Below are positions 26,663 through 36,094 of a DNA stretch of 64,000 nucleotides, in pieces. Position 1 is the first letter of the stretch; each line of letters begins with the position of its first letter. The notes beneath the pieces were generated by a model, which searched no databases, had not been told where the DNA came from, and worked only from the letters and a program-made list of their open reading frames with translations. Origin of the DNA: Saccharothrix luteola (GTDB lineage: Bacteria > Actinomycetota > Actinomycetes > Mycobacteriales > Pseudonocardiaceae); contig NZ_JAJHUO010000008.1 in NCBI RefSeq assembly GCF_020859565.1, positions 179,409 through 243,408 on the forward strand, in the 5' to 3' direction. The position numbers were made by a program, and so were the translations under genes.

Positions 26663-26684
26663 GCTGTACCGGCGCTGTACCGGC
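26663..26684. promoter_or_regulatory. Putative SARP binding site: perfect 11-bp tandem repeat
   Basis: GCTGTACCGGC occurs twice back to back. SARP regulators bind heptamers repeated every 11 bp next to the -35 element (known). It lies in the promoter region between the AfsR-like gene and the ABC exporter gene upstream, suggesting autoregulation. Confidence 0.55.
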
Positions 26685-26804
26685 GTCCGCCAGGCTTGAT
26701 CGCGGTTCACCGGCTGTGACCTTCGCTGGGGGGAGGGCCACAGCCACGACCTGACCGGGCGGCGGGCGCCGGGCGGCACCCTCCACCCGCCGCCCGGTCC
26801 CGCG

Positions 26805-28688
26805 CTAGGACGCGAGCAGCCCGCCCCGGTACGCGGAGGCCTGGAGCTCGAATAGCTCGAAGTAGTGCCCGCGCAACGCCATCAGCTGCTCGTGCGTGCC
26901 CTGCTCGATGACCCGGCCCTGGTCGAGCACGACGATCCGGTCGGCGTTGCGGATGTTCGCCAGCCGGTGCGTCACCAGGATCGTGGTGCGCCGCGCGGTC
27001 GCCTCGCGCAGGCCCTCGAACACCCTCGCCTCCGCCTTGGCGTCCAGCGCGGCCGTCGGCTCGTCGGCCACCAGCACCGCCGCGTCCCGGTACATGCCGC
27101 GCGCGATGCCCATCCGCTGCCACTGCCCGCCGGACAGGTCCTGCCCGTCGTTGAACTGCCGCGACAGCACGGTGTCCGGCCCGGCGGGCAGGCTCGCCAG
27201 CACCTCGTCCGCGCCCGACTTCGCCACCGCCTCCTGCCACGCCTCGTCGTCCTCGCGCTCCAGCCGCCCGACCGCCACGTTGTGCCGGGCGGTCATCGGC
27301 CACTGCGCCGGGTCCTGCGCGATCACCGCGATGGCCGAGTGCACCGAGTTCGGGTCCGCCTCGGCCAGGTCGACGCCGTCCCACGCGACCGTGCCCGAGG
27401 ACGCGGGGTACAGGCCGGTCAGCACCTTGCCCAGGGTCGTCTTGCCCGACCCGTTCTCCCCCACCAGCGCGATGACCTCGCCCCGCGCCACGGTCAGGTT
27501 CACCTCCCGCAACGCGGGCTTCGGCGCGCCCGGGTAGGTGAACGAGACGTCCGTGAGCGTGATCTCCTCCGGGTCCTCCGGCGCCTTCACCGGCGAGCTG
27601 CCCTGGGCCCGTTCCGCGCCTTCGACCAGCAGCTTGCGGTAGAAGTCGATGTAGAACGAGTCCTCGTACAGCGAGTTGACCGCGCGGGTCGTCGACGCCA
27701 GCGACGAGAAGCCGGTGCGCATGGCCAGCACCGCCGTGCCCGCCAACGCCAGCTCCATGTCACCGGTGTGCAGCAGGAAGCCGAGCACGACGTAGGCGAT
27801 GGCCGTGCCGACACCGGCCAGCGCGCGCCCGGTCAACCGCACCATGTTCGTGCGGTGGGCCATCCGGATCTCGTCGGCCATGAGGCTCTCCGCGATGCGC
27901 CGGTGCTCGCCGAGCAGGCGTTCCTGCAACGTCAGGGCGTGCCGCTCCAGCGCGAAGTCCCGGTTGGTGGCGACCTCCTCCACCACGCCCTTGCGCGTGT
28001 TGCGGGTCACCGAGTCGAGGAAGTGCTCGTAGCGCAGCTTGGACGCCCGCGCCGACGCCCAGGCGTTCGCGAACGCGGCCAGCAGCAGCGCCGGCGCCAG
28101 CCACGGGTTGAGGAACCCGACCGTCACCACCGCCGCGGTCAGCGAGATGGCGCCGGAGAGCAGGTCCGCCAGGTAGCGCAGGCTGCTCTCCAGCGAGCGG
28201 ACGCCACGCCGGCCGCCCTGCCGGGCCAGCTCGCGGAAGTCGGCGTCCTCGAACGCGAGGAGCTGGGCGCGGACCAGGACCGCCGTCACCTCGTCGTTCG
28301 CCTCACGCGTGACCCTGGGCCGCAGCGAGCTCTCCACCGCCGCGACCGCCGTGTCGAGCAACGCGCGGACCACGAACGACCCGACCACCACCGCCAGCGC
28401 GGGCAGCGCCTCCACCACCCGCTGCGGCGTCGGGCCGCCGCTGAGCAGCGCGGAGAACACGTCGGCCGTCGCGAGCAGCCCGAACGCGGTCACGCAGCCG
28501 GAGAGCACGTGCACCACACCCGCCAGCACGGTGAGCCGGGGCGACGTGCGCCAGGCGAGCCGAACCACCATCGCCACCGCCGACGGCAGGCTCTTGAGGG
28601 CCTTGCCCAAGCTCACCGACGTCCCACCGCGACGACGGGCCCACTTGGGGGTGGCGACGTTCTCCACCCCGATCAGCACGGTGCTCAT
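26805..28688 (-). CDS. ABC exporter, fused permease-ATPase (peptide/lipid type)
   Basis: 627 residues from ATG 28688 (GTG 28712 possible). The first ~330 residues are an exporter TMD with 5-6 helices. The rest is the NBD: Walker A VGENGSGKTTLGK, signature DLSGGQWQR, Walker B VLVADEPTAALDA, H-loop VTHRL. There is no N-terminal C39 peptidase. Such half-transporters commonly export RiPPs, siderophores or lipids and act as homodimers. The partner and substrate are unknown. It lies just upstream of the AfsR-like regulator on the same strand. Confidence 0.9.
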   Translation of the reverse strand: MSTVLIGVENVATPKWARRRGGTSVSLGKALKSLPSAVAMVVRLAWRTSPRLTVLAGVVHVLSGCVTAFGLLATADVFSALLSGGPTPQRVVEALPALAVVVGSFVVRALLDTAVAAVESSLRPRVTREANDEVTAVLVRAQLLAFEDADFRELARQGGRRGVRSLESSLRYLADLLSGAISLTAAVVTVGFLNPWLAPALLLAAFANAWASARASKLRYEHFLDSVTRNTRKGVVEEVATNRDFALERHALTLQERLLGEHRRIAESLMADEIRMAHRTNMVRLTGRALAGVGTAIAYVVLGFLLHTGDMELALAGTAVLAMRTGFSSLASTTRAVNSLYEDSFYIDFYRKLLVEGAERAQGSSPVKAPEDPEEITLTDVSFTYPGAPKPALREVNLTVARGEVIALVGENGSGKTTLGKVLTGLYPASSGTVAWDGVDLAEADPNSVHSAIAVIAQDPAQWPMTARHNVAVGRLEREDDEAWQEAVAKSGADEVLASLPAGPDTVLSRQFNDGQDLSGGQWQRMGIARGMYRDAAVLVADEPTAALDAKAEARVFEGLREATARRTTILVTHRLANIRNADRIVVLDQGRVIEQGTHEQLMALRGHYFELFELQASAYRGGLLAS

Positions 28689-28745
28689 CGTTCCAGGAAA
28701 CGCGAACTTCACCCCCGCGCCAACCGCTTACGCCGTCAGCGCAGC

Positions 28746-29332
28746 TCAGTGCTTCGGGGGAACAAAATTGTCAGACCATGCCGGCAGAATAAGAACAGGG
28801 GTCCCCTGGCCGAGGACCCTTGCGAAGCATCCGCTGTCGCGATGGCGGCGACGGTCCTGTCGGACGCCGCCCGTGGGATGCCGGCGGACGCTTTGATCTT
28901 CAGGTGAACGCCGGTTCCCCGCTCTTCCGGCGACGTCCGCCGCATCGGCCGCCCGTGCGGCTTCCTCGGCGGCTTCGTCAGCGCAGTCGAGCGCCGCGCC
29001 CGCGGCTCGTGCGGCCCGCGAGGCCCGTTCCGCCGCCTCGATCGCGGCGTGCCCGCCCGGTGCGCCCGGTCGGCCTGCTCGTCGGCACCCGCCCGCCGCG
29101 CGACCTCCACCCCCGCCAACGCCCGCCGGCCCGCCGCTCGTGCCCGCACCCCGGCGTCGAAGGTGTCGTGCACCAGCGCTTCCGCCGCTTCGGCCCGCGT
29201 CATGTCACCCAACGTGGTCGCGGTCTGCTCCCGCAACGCCTCCACGTGCTCCCGCCCCAGCACGATCTCGATCGCGTCCCCCAAGGTCAGGAACGGGGTC
29301 CGGTCGAGGTTCCCGCGCAGGCGCACCGGCAC
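28746..29332 (-). pseudogene. Ala-rich coiled-coil protein interrupted by an apparent 1-bp frameshift
   Basis: From GTG 29332 one frame gives PFLTLGDAIEIVLGREHVEA, then MTRAEAAEALVHDTFDAG and ARRAGADEQADRAHRAG. After the G/C run near 29050-29058 it degrades to Arg/Pro-rich junk. The next frame continues the same pattern: AAIEAAERASRAARAAGAAL, then DEAAEEAARAADAADVAG, to a stop at 28746. A single missing G would join the halves into one Ala/Glu/Arg helical protein of ~195 residues. The family is unknown. It is either a sequencing error in a homopolymer or a genuine frameshift. It lies between ispH and the ABC exporter. Confidence 0.5.
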
Positions 29333-29415
29333 CCCGGTCTTGTTCGGCGTGACGAGGAACGACGAAGCGCCCCCGCCGTGACCGGCGTGGGGCGCTTCCG
29401 CCGAGACGAACCGTC

Positions 29416-30360
29416 CTAGCGGACCATGTCCTTGCGCAGTTCGCGCGGCAGGGCGAAGGCGATCTTCTCGTTCGCCGTGGTGATCTCCTCGACGTCGCCG
29501 TAGCCCTGCGTCGCCAGGTGCTCCAGCAGCTCCATCACCAGGATGTCCGGCACCGACGCGCCCGAGGTCACACCGACCGTCGTCACGCCCTCAAGCCACG
29601 CCGGGTCGACCTCGCGCGCGTAGTCGATCAGGTACGCCGCCCGCGCGCCGGCCTGCAACGCCACCTCGACCAGCCGCACCGAGTTGGACGAGTTCTTCGA
29701 CCCGACCACCAGCACGAGGTCGCACTCCGGCGCCATCGTCTTCACCGCGGTCTGCCGGTTGGACGTGGCGTAGCAGATGTCGTCCGACGGCGGCTCCTGC
29801 AGGTCCGGGAACCGGTCCTGCAACTGCCGCACCCGCACCATCGTCTCGTCCACCGACAGCGTGGTCTGCGAGAGCCAGACCACCTTGGACGGATCGCGCA
29901 CCACGACCTTGTCGACGTCCTCGGCGGTGTCCACGAGCTGGATGTGCGAGGGCGCCTCGCCGTACGTGCCCTCGACCTCCTCGTGCCCTTCGTGGCCGAT
30001 GAGCAGGATGTCGTAGTCCTCGCGGGCGAACCGCTTGGCCTCGTTGTGGACCTTCGTCACCAACGGGCAGGTGGCGTCGATCGTGCGAAGCTGCCGCGAA
30101 GCGGCCTCCTCGTGCACCGCGGGCGACACGCCGTGCGCCGAGAACACCACGAGCGCGCCCTCGGGCACCTCGTCGGTCTCGTCGACGAAGATCGCGCCAC
30201 GCCGGGACAGCGTCTCCACGACGTGCTTGTTGTGGACGATCTCCTTGCGCACGTAGACCGGCGCGCCGTACTGCTCCAGCGCCTTCTCCACGGTCACGAC
30301 GGCACGGTCCACGCCGGCGCAGTAGCCACGCGGCTTGGCCAGGAGCACTCGCTTGTCCAT
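29416..30360 (-). CDS. ispH: 4-hydroxy-3-methylbut-2-enyl diphosphate reductase
   Basis: 314 residues; last enzyme of the MEP isoprenoid pathway, a [4Fe-4S] reductase making IPP and DMAPP. Cluster cysteines: [23 protein letters not shown] and [10 protein letters not shown]; substrate-binding His in SAHGVSP and [20 protein letters not shown] near the C-terminus. ATG 30360 gives [14 protein letters not shown]; the longer frame runs across the divergent gene and is rejected. IPP from here feeds the prenyl synthase at 49.8 kb. Confidence 0.97.
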   Translation of the reverse strand: MDKRVLLAKPRGYCAGVDRAVVTVEKALEQYGAPVYVRKEIVHNKHVVETLSRRGAIFVDETDEVPEGALVVFSAHGVSPAVHEEAASRQLRTIDATCPLVTKVHNEAKRFAREDYDILLIGHEGHEEVEGTYGEAPSHIQLVDTAEDVDKVVVRDPSKVVWLSQTTLSVDETMVRVRQLQDRFPDLQEPPSDDICYATSNRQTAVKTMAPECDLVLVVGSKNSSNSVRLVEVALQAGARAAYLIDYAREVDPAWLEGVTTVGVTSGASVPDILVMELLEHLATQGYGDVEEITTANEKIAFALPRELRKDMVR

Positions 30361-30424
30361 GACGACCAGGGTACGGCGTGCCGGATGTAGGCATCGGACG
30401 GCCGACTGCGGCAGGCTGTAGGGC

Positions 30425-30937
30425 ATGAAGCCACTGCCCCTGACCGTCCGCCTCGCCGCGGGACTGGCGGTCACCGCCGTCGAGCAGGCCCGGAAGCTGC
30501 CGGGGCAACTCGCGGGCCTCCCGGTCACCGTGGTCAGTGAGGCCTTGCAGCTGTCCATGCGGCTCCAGCAGCGGGTGACGGAACTCGCAATCAAGGGTGA
30601 CGACGTGCTGTCCGTGCTGCGGCCGGTGGAGCAGGAACCCGAGTGGGCGACGTTCGACGAGGACGAGGGCGTCGCCGCGCCCGCCACCACGGCCGACACC
30701 GACCTCGACACCGATGCCGACGACCCGTGGGCGGTGGAGGAGCAGGCCTTGGCCGCCGAGCCGCCCGCCGTGCTGCCGAACTACGACGAGCTGTCGTTGG
30801 CGCAGCTCAGGGCGCGTCTGCGCACCCTGACCGCGGAGGACCTCGAGGAGCTTCTGGCGCACGAGCGCACGCACGCCGCCCGCCCGGAGTTCACCGGCAT
30901 GCTCACCCGCCGCATCGCGAACCTGCACAACCAGTGA
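30425..30937 (+). CDS. Lipid-droplet-associated-type protein
   Basis: 170 residues. The N-terminus [20 protein letters not shown], then [19 protein letters not shown], is an amphipathic helix region. A disordered acidic linker (~75-115) and a C-terminal helical segment ([20 protein letters not shown], then [13 protein letters not shown]) follow. It matches actinobacterial proteins annotated as lipid-droplet-associated (from memory); M. tuberculosis Rv1109c is positionally equivalent. Its stop overlaps xseA by 4 bp, so it is coupled to exonuclease VII. Function unproved. Confidence 0.75.
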   Translation: MKPLPLTVRLAAGLAVTAVEQARKLPGQLAGLPVTVVSEALQLSMRLQQRVTELAIKGDDVLSVLRPVEQEPEWATFDEDEGVAAPATTADTDLDTDADDPWAVEEQALAAEPPAVLPNYDELSLAQLRARLRTLTAEDLEELLAHERTHAARPEFTGMLTRRIANLHNQ

Positions 30938-32262
30938 ACCCGGAGCAGACGAGCACCGCGAAGCCCCAGGGCGACAGATCGAGCCCGGAGAACCCGTGGC
31001 CGGTGCGCACGGTCGCGCGCAAGATCTTCGACTGGATCAACCGGCTCGGCGACGTCTGGGTGGAGGGCCAGGTCACCCAGTTGAGCGCCCGTCCGGGCAC
31101 CGCGACGGCGTTCCTCACGCTGCGCGACCCATCCGTGGACATGTCGATGCAGCTGACCGCGCCCGTGGCCATGGTCCGCGAGCTGCAGCTGTCCGAGGGC
31201 AGCCGGGTCGTGGTGCACGGCAAGCCCAACTTCTTCCCCAACCGCGGCACGCTGAGCCTGCGCGTGGACGAGATCCGGCAGGTCGGCATCGGCGAGCTGC
31301 TGGCCCGGATCGAACGCCTGCGCAAGCTGCTGGGCGCCGAGGGCCTGTTCGACCCGCGGCGCAAGCGCAAGCCGCCGTTCCTGCCGAACAAGATCGGACT
31401 CGTCACGGGGCGCGCGTCGGCCGCCGAGCGCGACGTGCTGACCAACGCGCACGCCCGCTGGCCGGGCGCCCGGTTCCGGGTGATCACCGTTGCGGTGCAA
31501 GGGGCCTTGGCCGTGCCGCAGATCCTCACCGCACTGTCGACTCTGGACCGCGACCCCGAAGTGGACGTCATCGTGCTGGCCCGCGGCGGCGGCAGCGTGG
31601 AGGACCTGCTGCCGTTCTCCGACGAGGCCCTGTGCCGGGCGGTGGCGCAGTGCCGCACGCCGGTGCTGTCCGCGATCGGGCACGAGCCGGACACCCCGCT
31701 GGTGGACCACGTGGCGGACGTGCGGTGCTCCACGCCGACCGACGCGGGCAAGCGGGTGGTCCCGGACGTCGCGGAGGAGGGCGAGCGGATCCGCCAGCTG
31801 CGCGACCGCAGCAGGCGCGCCCTGCACGGCTGGGTGGACCGGGAGCGGAAGCTGCTCGCGGCGCTGCGCACGCGGCCCGCGCTCGCCGACCCGCACGGTC
31901 CGCTGGACCGGCGCGCGGAGGACGTCGACCGGCTGCGGGAACGCGCCCGGCGCGCGGTGCGCAACCGCCTCGATTCGGAGACCTCCGGGCTGATCGCCAC
32001 CACGGCGCGCTTGACGACCCTCGGGCCTGCCGCCACGCTGGCGCGGGGGTATGCGGTGGTCCAGCTCCTCACCCCCGACGGGGTCGACGGTGTGCTCCGC
32101 TCGACCTCCCAAGCTCCCGCGGGCACCCTGCTGAGGGTGCGCGTGGCCGACGGCGCCGTGCACGCGGTCGTCACCCCTGACGGGGACGGCGCCGAGGCGC
32201 ACGCCGACGGAGACGGCAATGCGGCCCAGGAAGGAGGCGGTGGTGCCGAACCCCGCACGTGA
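30934..32262 (+). CDS. xseA: Exodeoxyribonuclease VII large subunit
   Basis: 442 residues. The N-terminal OB-fold ([16 protein letters not shown]) is followed by the catalytic domain ([60 protein letters not shown]), a coiled-coil and a C-terminal GYAVV motif. It degrades single-stranded DNA from both ends with many XseB subunits. GTG 30934 overlaps the previous stop; the true stop (32262) overlaps the next gene. Confidence 0.96.
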   Translation: MNPEQTSTAKPQGDRSSPENPWPVRTVARKIFDWINRLGDVWVEGQVTQLSARPGTATAFLTLRDPSVDMSMQLTAPVAMVRELQLSEGSRVVVHGKPNFFPNRGTLSLRVDEIRQVGIGELLARIERLRKLLGAEGLFDPRRKRKPPFLPNKIGLVTGRASAAERDVLTNAHARWPGARFRVITVAVQGALAVPQILTALSTLDRDPEVDVIVLARGGGSVEDLLPFSDEALCRAVAQCRTPVLSAIGHEPDTPLVDHVADVRCSTPTDAGKRVVPDVAEEGERIRQLRDRSRRALHGWVDRERKLLAALRTRPALADPHGPLDRRAEDVDRLRERARRAVRNRLDSETSGLIATTARLTTLGPAATLARGYAVVQLLTPDGVDGVLRSTSQAPAGTLLRVRVADGAVHAVVTPDGDGAEAHADGDGNAAQEGGGGAEPRT

Positions 32263-32650
32263 GCCCACGTTCCTGCCCTTGACGGTGGCTGCCGCCGGCG
32301 AGGCCGACGACGAGGGCGCGAGCGCCGTGCGCAGCCGCGCCGTGTCGGCCGACCAGGCCGCCGCCGACTGCTGGTTGTCCCTGGTGGCCGGCTGCACGTC
32401 GGGCAGGCAGACGTTGATCAACCGCTTACACGACCTGTCCGAGGCGACCTCCGGCTACGCCGGGATGCGGTGGTGGCTGGGCCACGGCTCGGTGCACCGC
32501 AGGCGCGTCGCCGACGCCGAGCACCGCATCGACGACGCCGTGCGCGAGGGTGACGGCGCGGAGTTCGCCGAGGCGTTCATCGGGTACGACCAGGCGGTCG
32601 CGACCGTCGTGGTGCACGTCCAGAACCGATTGGGGAAGTTGTCCACGTGA
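32243..32650 (+). CDS. Conserved hypothetical protein between xseA and xseB
   Basis: 135 residues from GTG 32243, chosen because AAGGAGG lies 5 nt upstream. The body is helical ([59 protein letters not shown]). No domain recognised. It overlaps xseA by 20 bp and xseB by 4 bp, so it is translated as part of the exonuclease VII operon. A role with that enzyme is conjecture. Confidence 0.72.
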   Translation: MPNPAREPTFLPLTVAAAGEADDEGASAVRSRAVSADQAAADCWLSLVAGCTSGRQTLINRLHDLSEATSGYAGMRWWLGHGSVHRRRVADAEHRIDDAVREGDGAEFAEAFIGYDQAVATVVVHVQNRLGKLST

Positions 32651-32856
32651 GCGAGCCGGGCTACGAGCAGGCCAGGGACGAGTTGGTGGAGGTGGTCCGC
32701 AGGCTGGAGGCGGGCGGCCTCTCGCTGGAGGAGTCGCTGGCGCTGTGGGAACGCGGCGAGGCCCTGGCGAAGACCTGCGAGCGGCAGCTGGCGGGTGCCC
32801 GGGAACGGATCGATCAAGCACTCAGTGTGACCGAGGAGGACGTGGCCGAGGCGTGA
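32647..32856 (+). CDS. xseB: Exodeoxyribonuclease VII small subunit
   Basis: 69 residues. Typical XseB pattern: [40 protein letters not shown], then a short acidic tail. A helical hairpin binds the XseA coiled coil. GTG start overlaps the preceding TGA. Confidence 0.95.
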   Translation: MSEPGYEQARDELVEVVRRLEAGGLSLEESLALWERGEALAKTCERQLAGARERIDQALSVTEEDVAEA

Positions 32857-32910
32857 TGACGTGCGAGGATTGGTCTACCGGCCGGTAATCGCAGTCGCAG
32901 GAGGAACCTC

Positions 32911-33966
32911 ATGGTCACAGCCAGCAGCCCGTCCGAGCGTCGTCGCGAGGCACCCGATCGGAACCTCGCGCTGGAGCTCGTCCGGGTGACCGAGGCGGCC
33001 GCGATGGCCGCCGGGCGCTGGGTCGGCCGCGGCGACAAGAACGGCGGCGACGGCGCGGCGGTGGACGCCATGCGCAAGCTGATCGGCACCGTGTCCATGC
33101 GCGGCGTGGTGGTGATCGGCGAGGGCGAGAAGGACGAGGCGCCCATGCTGTTCAACGGCGAGGAGGTCGGCGACGGCAACGGCCCCGAGTGCGACGTGGC
33201 GGTCGACCCGATCGACGGCACCACGTTGATGGCCAAGGGCATGCCGAACGCGCTCGCGGTGCTCGCGGTGGCCGAGCGGGGCGCGATGTTCGACCCGTCG
33301 GCCGTGTTCTACATGGAGAAGCTCGCCACCGGGCCGGAGGCGGCGGACGTCATCGACATCACCGCGCCGATCGCGGAGAACATCCGCCGGGTGGCGAAGG
33401 CCAAGCACAGCGACGTCTCCGACGTGACGGTGTGCATCCTGGACCGGCCGCGGCACGAGTCGCTGGTCGGCGAGGTGCGCGCGGCGGGCGCCCGGATCCA
33501 CTTCATCTCCGACGGCGACGTGGCGGGCGCGATCTCGGCGGCCCGGCCGAACACCGGCATCGACCTGCTGGTCGGCATCGGCGGCACGCCGGAGGGGATC
33601 ATCGCGGCGGCGGCGCTGAAGTGCATGGGCGGCGCGATCCAGGCCAAGCTGTGGCCCAAGGACGACGAGGAGCGGCGCAAGGCGCTGGACGCGGGCCACG
33701 ACCTCGACCGCGTGCTGCTGACCGACGACCTGGTGCGCGGCGACAACGTGTTCTTCTGCGCGACCGGCGTCACGGACGGCGACCTGGTGCGCGGCGTGCA
33801 CTACCGGGCGGGCGGCTGCACGACCCAGTCGATCGTGATGCGCTCGAAGTCCGGCACGGTGCGGATGATCGACGGCTTCCACCGGCTGACCAAGCTGCGC
33901 GAGTACTCGTCGGTCGACTTCGACATCCCGTCGACCGGCGAGGACGCCCTGCCGCCCCTCCCGTGA
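32911..33966 (+). CDS. glpX: Class II fructose-1,6-bisphosphatase
   Basis: 351 residues. Metal/substrate motifs: [54 protein letters not shown]. GlpX is the main gluconeogenic FBPase in mycobacteria and relatives. AGGAGG sits 7 nt before ATG 32911. The gene lies 54 bp after xseB and may be partly co-transcribed. Confidence 0.97.
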   Translation: MVTASSPSERRREAPDRNLALELVRVTEAAAMAAGRWVGRGDKNGGDGAAVDAMRKLIGTVSMRGVVVIGEGEKDEAPMLFNGEEVGDGNGPECDVAVDPIDGTTLMAKGMPNALAVLAVAERGAMFDPSAVFYMEKLATGPEAADVIDITAPIAENIRRVAKAKHSDVSDVTVCILDRPRHESLVGEVRAAGARIHFISDGDVAGAISAARPNTGIDLLVGIGGTPEGIIAAAALKCMGGAIQAKLWPKDDEERRKALDAGHDLDRVLLTDDLVRGDNVFFCATGVTDGDLVRGVHYRAGGCTTQSIVMRSKSGTVRMIDGFHRLTKLREYSSVDFDIPSTGEDALPPLP

Positions 33967-34068
33967 CCGGCCCTGGTCCGGTTGCCACCGAGCGCTGTCA
34001 ACTGTGAACCCAGCGTTACCGGCCGATCGGCTGTGGTGATCACGCCGCGTTCATCTTTAGTTTCCGAT

Positions 34069-34098
34069 CCGTCCCCGAGCACCCTGCGCCGGGGACGG
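34069..34098. terminator. Hairpin between glpX and the protease gene
   Basis: The arms CCGTCCCCG and CGGGGACGG form a 9-bp perfect stem with a 12-nt loop. It ends just before the GAGAGGAAG RBS of the protease. It may terminate glpX transcription or be a 5'-leader stem of the protease mRNA; there is no U-tract. Confidence 0.4.
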
Positions 34099-34108
34099 AG
34101 AGGAAGCG

Positions 34109-34876
34109 ATGAAGGTTCGTACCCTGTTCACCGCCTTCGCGGTGGCGGTCGGCGCGGCACTCGCCTCGGCGGCCGGGGCGGCGGCGGCCCCGGCGACCGA
34201 CGGCGGCGTCACCCCGTTCATCGTGGGCGGCGGCAACGCCACGCAGACCTACTCGTGGATGGTCTCCCTGCAGAGCACCACGGGCAGCCACTTCTGCGGC
34301 GGCTCGCTGATCAAGGCCAACTGGGTCGTCACGGCCAAGCACTGCGTGCAAGGCCGGTCGGCGTCCTCGATCCGGGCGCGCATCGGCACGACCAACCGCA
34401 CCAGCGGCGGCACGGTCGCGACCGGCGCCCAGGTCGTGACCCACTCGTCGTACGACATCGCGCTGGTGCGCCTGTCCACGTCGGTGAGCCAGACGCCGAT
34501 CGCGGTGGCGTCGACGTCCGGCGCGACCGGCACGGCCACCCGCATCATCGGGTGGGGCCAGACGTGCGCCCCGCGCGGTGGCTGCGGCGCGCCGACGATC
34601 CTGCAGGAGCTGAACACGTCGATCGTGGCGGACAGCCGCTGCCTGGGGATCTACGGCACGTACGAGATCTGCACGAACAACCCGAACGGCAACTCGGGCG
34701 CCTGCTACGGCGACTCGGGCGGCCCGCAGGTCAAGTCCGTGAACGGCGTGTGGCAGCTGATCGGCGCCACCAGCCGCGCGGGCAACAACAGCTCCACCTG
34801 CGCCACCGGCCCGTCGATCTACATGGACGTGCCGGCGTTCCGCTCGTGGATCGGGCAGTACGCGGGCGCGGTCTAG
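34109..34876 (+). CDS. Secreted trypsin-like serine protease (S1A)
   Basis: 255 residues. Sec signal peptide (1-27), short propeptide, then FIVGGGNATQTYSWMVSLQS as the mature N-terminus. Catalytic triad: His in VVTAKHCVQ (usual motif TAAHC), Asp in SYDIALVRL, Ser in GDSGGPQV. Cys pairs (HFCGG/KHC; CYGDSG/TCATG) fit chymotrypsin-fold disulfides. The Ser-6 position (ACYGDSGGP) is Ala-Cys-Tyr-Gly rather than the Asp of trypsin, so specificity may differ from classical trypsin. Confidence 0.93.
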   Translation: MKVRTLFTAFAVAVGAALASAAGAAAAPATDGGVTPFIVGGGNATQTYSWMVSLQSTTGSHFCGGSLIKANWVVTAKHCVQGRSASSIRARIGTTNRTSGGTVATGAQVVTHSSYDIALVRLSTSVSQTPIAVASTSGATGTATRIIGWGQTCAPRGGCGAPTILQELNTSIVADSRCLGIYGTYEICTNNPNGNSGACYGDSGGPQVKSVNGVWQLIGATSRAGNNSSTCATGPSIYMDVPAFRSWIGQYAGAV

Positions 34877-34896
34877 ACCGCTCGTCCTAGCGTTCG

Positions 34897-34930
34897 AAGG
34901 GCCGTCCCTCCTCCGGGTGGGGCGGCCCTT
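34897..34930 (+). terminator. Intrinsic-type hairpin after the protease gene
   Basis: The arms AAGGGCCGTCCC and GGGGCGGCCCTT pair over 12 bp with one G-U. It lies 21 bp after the stop. No long U-tract, as is common in actinobacteria. Confidence 0.6.
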
Positions 34931-35021
34931 CCCAATTCGTTACCGAGGGGCCTGCAACCACAGCCTCCGGGACGGCGTCTCCAGGATCAGCACACAGCAC
35001 GATCTCTGGGGGGTTTGCGCG

Positions 35022-35606
35022 ATGCGCAGAGCAGCACTGGTGGCAATCGCTTTCCTGGCAACGGCTTGCGGGACGCCCGAGGCCTCGGGCCCGGTCGCGG
35101 CCCCGTCTTCTTCGACTTCCTCCTCGACGTCTTCCTCCGCCGCCCCGACGTCGGAGTCACCGGTTGCGCCGACGGAGACCGCGGAGACGACCGCGACCAC
35201 CAAGACGCCGGACCCGCAGCCCGCGCCGCCGCCCCCGCCGGTGACCGTGCCCGGCACGCCGTGCGACATCACCGAGGGCGCGTGCGTGCGGCTGTCGACC
35301 AACGAGTCGTGGCTGATCAGCGGGGGCAAGATCAGCTACGGACCGGTGCCGACGACGTCCGGGATGCCCGGCTACGAGACCCCCGTCGGCTACCACTCGG
35401 TGCTGTGGAAGGTCGAGCTCGACTACAGCCGCGACTTCGGCATGGCCGAGATGCCGTACTCCACCTACTTCGTCAGCAACGGCATCGCGTTCCACGAGGG
35501 CAGCCTCACGGACCCGTCCCACGGCTGCATCCACTTGTCACGCGAAGCGGCGGCGAAGTACTTCCACACCCTCCGAGTGGGTGACCAGGTCCAGGTGACG
35601 GCGTAA
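35022..35606 (+). CDS. L,D-transpeptidase lipoprotein (YkuD)
   Basis: 194 residues from ATG 35022 (GGGGGG upstream). The signal peptide ends at lipobox LATAC, followed by a ~70-residue Ser/Thr/Pro/Ala linker that would span the cell wall. A compact YkuD domain carries the active site FHEGSLTDPSHGCIHLSREA. Residues TPCDITEGACVRLST supply an extra Cys pair. It is expected to form 3-3 peptidoglycan crosslinks or anchor proteins. A close paralogue follows. Confidence 0.88.
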   Translation: MRRAALVAIAFLATACGTPEASGPVAAPSSSTSSSTSSSAAPTSESPVAPTETAETTATTKTPDPQPAPPPPPVTVPGTPCDITEGACVRLSTNESWLISGGKISYGPVPTTSGMPGYETPVGYHSVLWKVELDYSRDFGMAEMPYSTYFVSNGIAFHEGSLTDPSHGCIHLSREAAAKYFHTLRVGDQVQVTA

Positions 35607-35619
35607 CGCGGTGTGTCGG

Positions 35620-35658
35620 ATCACTCCTCGGTGGGTAATCCTGACACCGAGGAGTGAT
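35620..35658 (+). promoter_or_regulatory. 14-bp perfect hairpin sequestering the SD of the second L,D-transpeptidase
   Basis: ATCACTCCTCGGTG and CACCGAGGAGTGAT form a perfect 14-bp stem with an 11-nt loop. The right arm contains GAGGAG, the Shine-Dalgarno of the gene starting at 35663; the left arm begins 13 bp after the previous stop. It can act as terminator of the first gene and as translational block on the second. Confidence 0.7.
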
Positions 35659-35662
35659 AGCG

Positions 35663-36094
35663 ATGAGGAAGACGCTCGGCACGACGGCGTTAGCCGCGGC
35701 GGCCCTGACCTTCGGCCTCGCGACTCCCGCTTCCGCTTCGACCGGCACGCCGTGCTCCGTGCAGAACGGCGCGTGCGTGCAGCTGTCCACCAACCAGGCG
35801 TGGCTGATCTACAACGGGAACACCGGCTACGGGCCGGTCCGGGTGTCGCACGGGATGCCCGGCTACCAGACCCCGGTCGGCACCTATCCCGTGCTGCGCA
35901 AGGTGAAGGACGACTGGAGCGTGCCCTACAACGGACCGATGCCGAACGCGGTGTACTTCACCGCGAACGGCATCGCGTTCCACCAGGGTGACACCAACAC
36001 GCAATCGCACGGCTGCGTGCGCTTGGGCCCGCAGGAGTCGTTGGTGTTCTACGACAACCTGTTCCCGGGTGAGCAAGTCCAAGTAGTGCCTTAA
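35663..36094 (+). CDS. Small secreted L,D-transpeptidase (YkuD)
   Basis: 143 residues, a paralogue of the preceding gene without the lipobox and linker. It has a Sec signal peptide (1-29), the Cys pair TPCSVQNGACVQLST, GMPGYQTPVGTYPVL and the active site FHQGDTNTQSHGCVRLG. ATG 35663 follows GAGGAG, which lies in the stem at 35645-35658. The stop overlaps the convergent reductase by 4 bp. It probably releases a soluble periplasmic enzyme, complementing the anchored one. Confidence 0.88.
   Translation: MRKTLGTTALAAAALTFGLATPASASTGTPCSVQNGACVQLSTNQAWLIYNGNTGYGPVRVSHGMPGYQTPVGTYPVLRKVKDDWSVPYNGPMPNAVYFTANGIAFHQGDTNTQSHGCVRLGPQESLVFYDNLFPGEQVQVVP

Noticed and set aside
22726..29332. Complete secondary-metabolite or RiPP cluster around the SARP regulator
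   Set aside because: No biosynthetic enzyme, carrier protein or precursor peptide is visible; only regulator, exporter and a lectin-like protein.
28736..29332. Intact 198-aa gene in a single frame
   Set aside because: After about residue 94 this frame becomes Arg/Pro-rich without pattern, while the neighbouring frame continues the coiled-coil pattern; treated as frameshifted instead.
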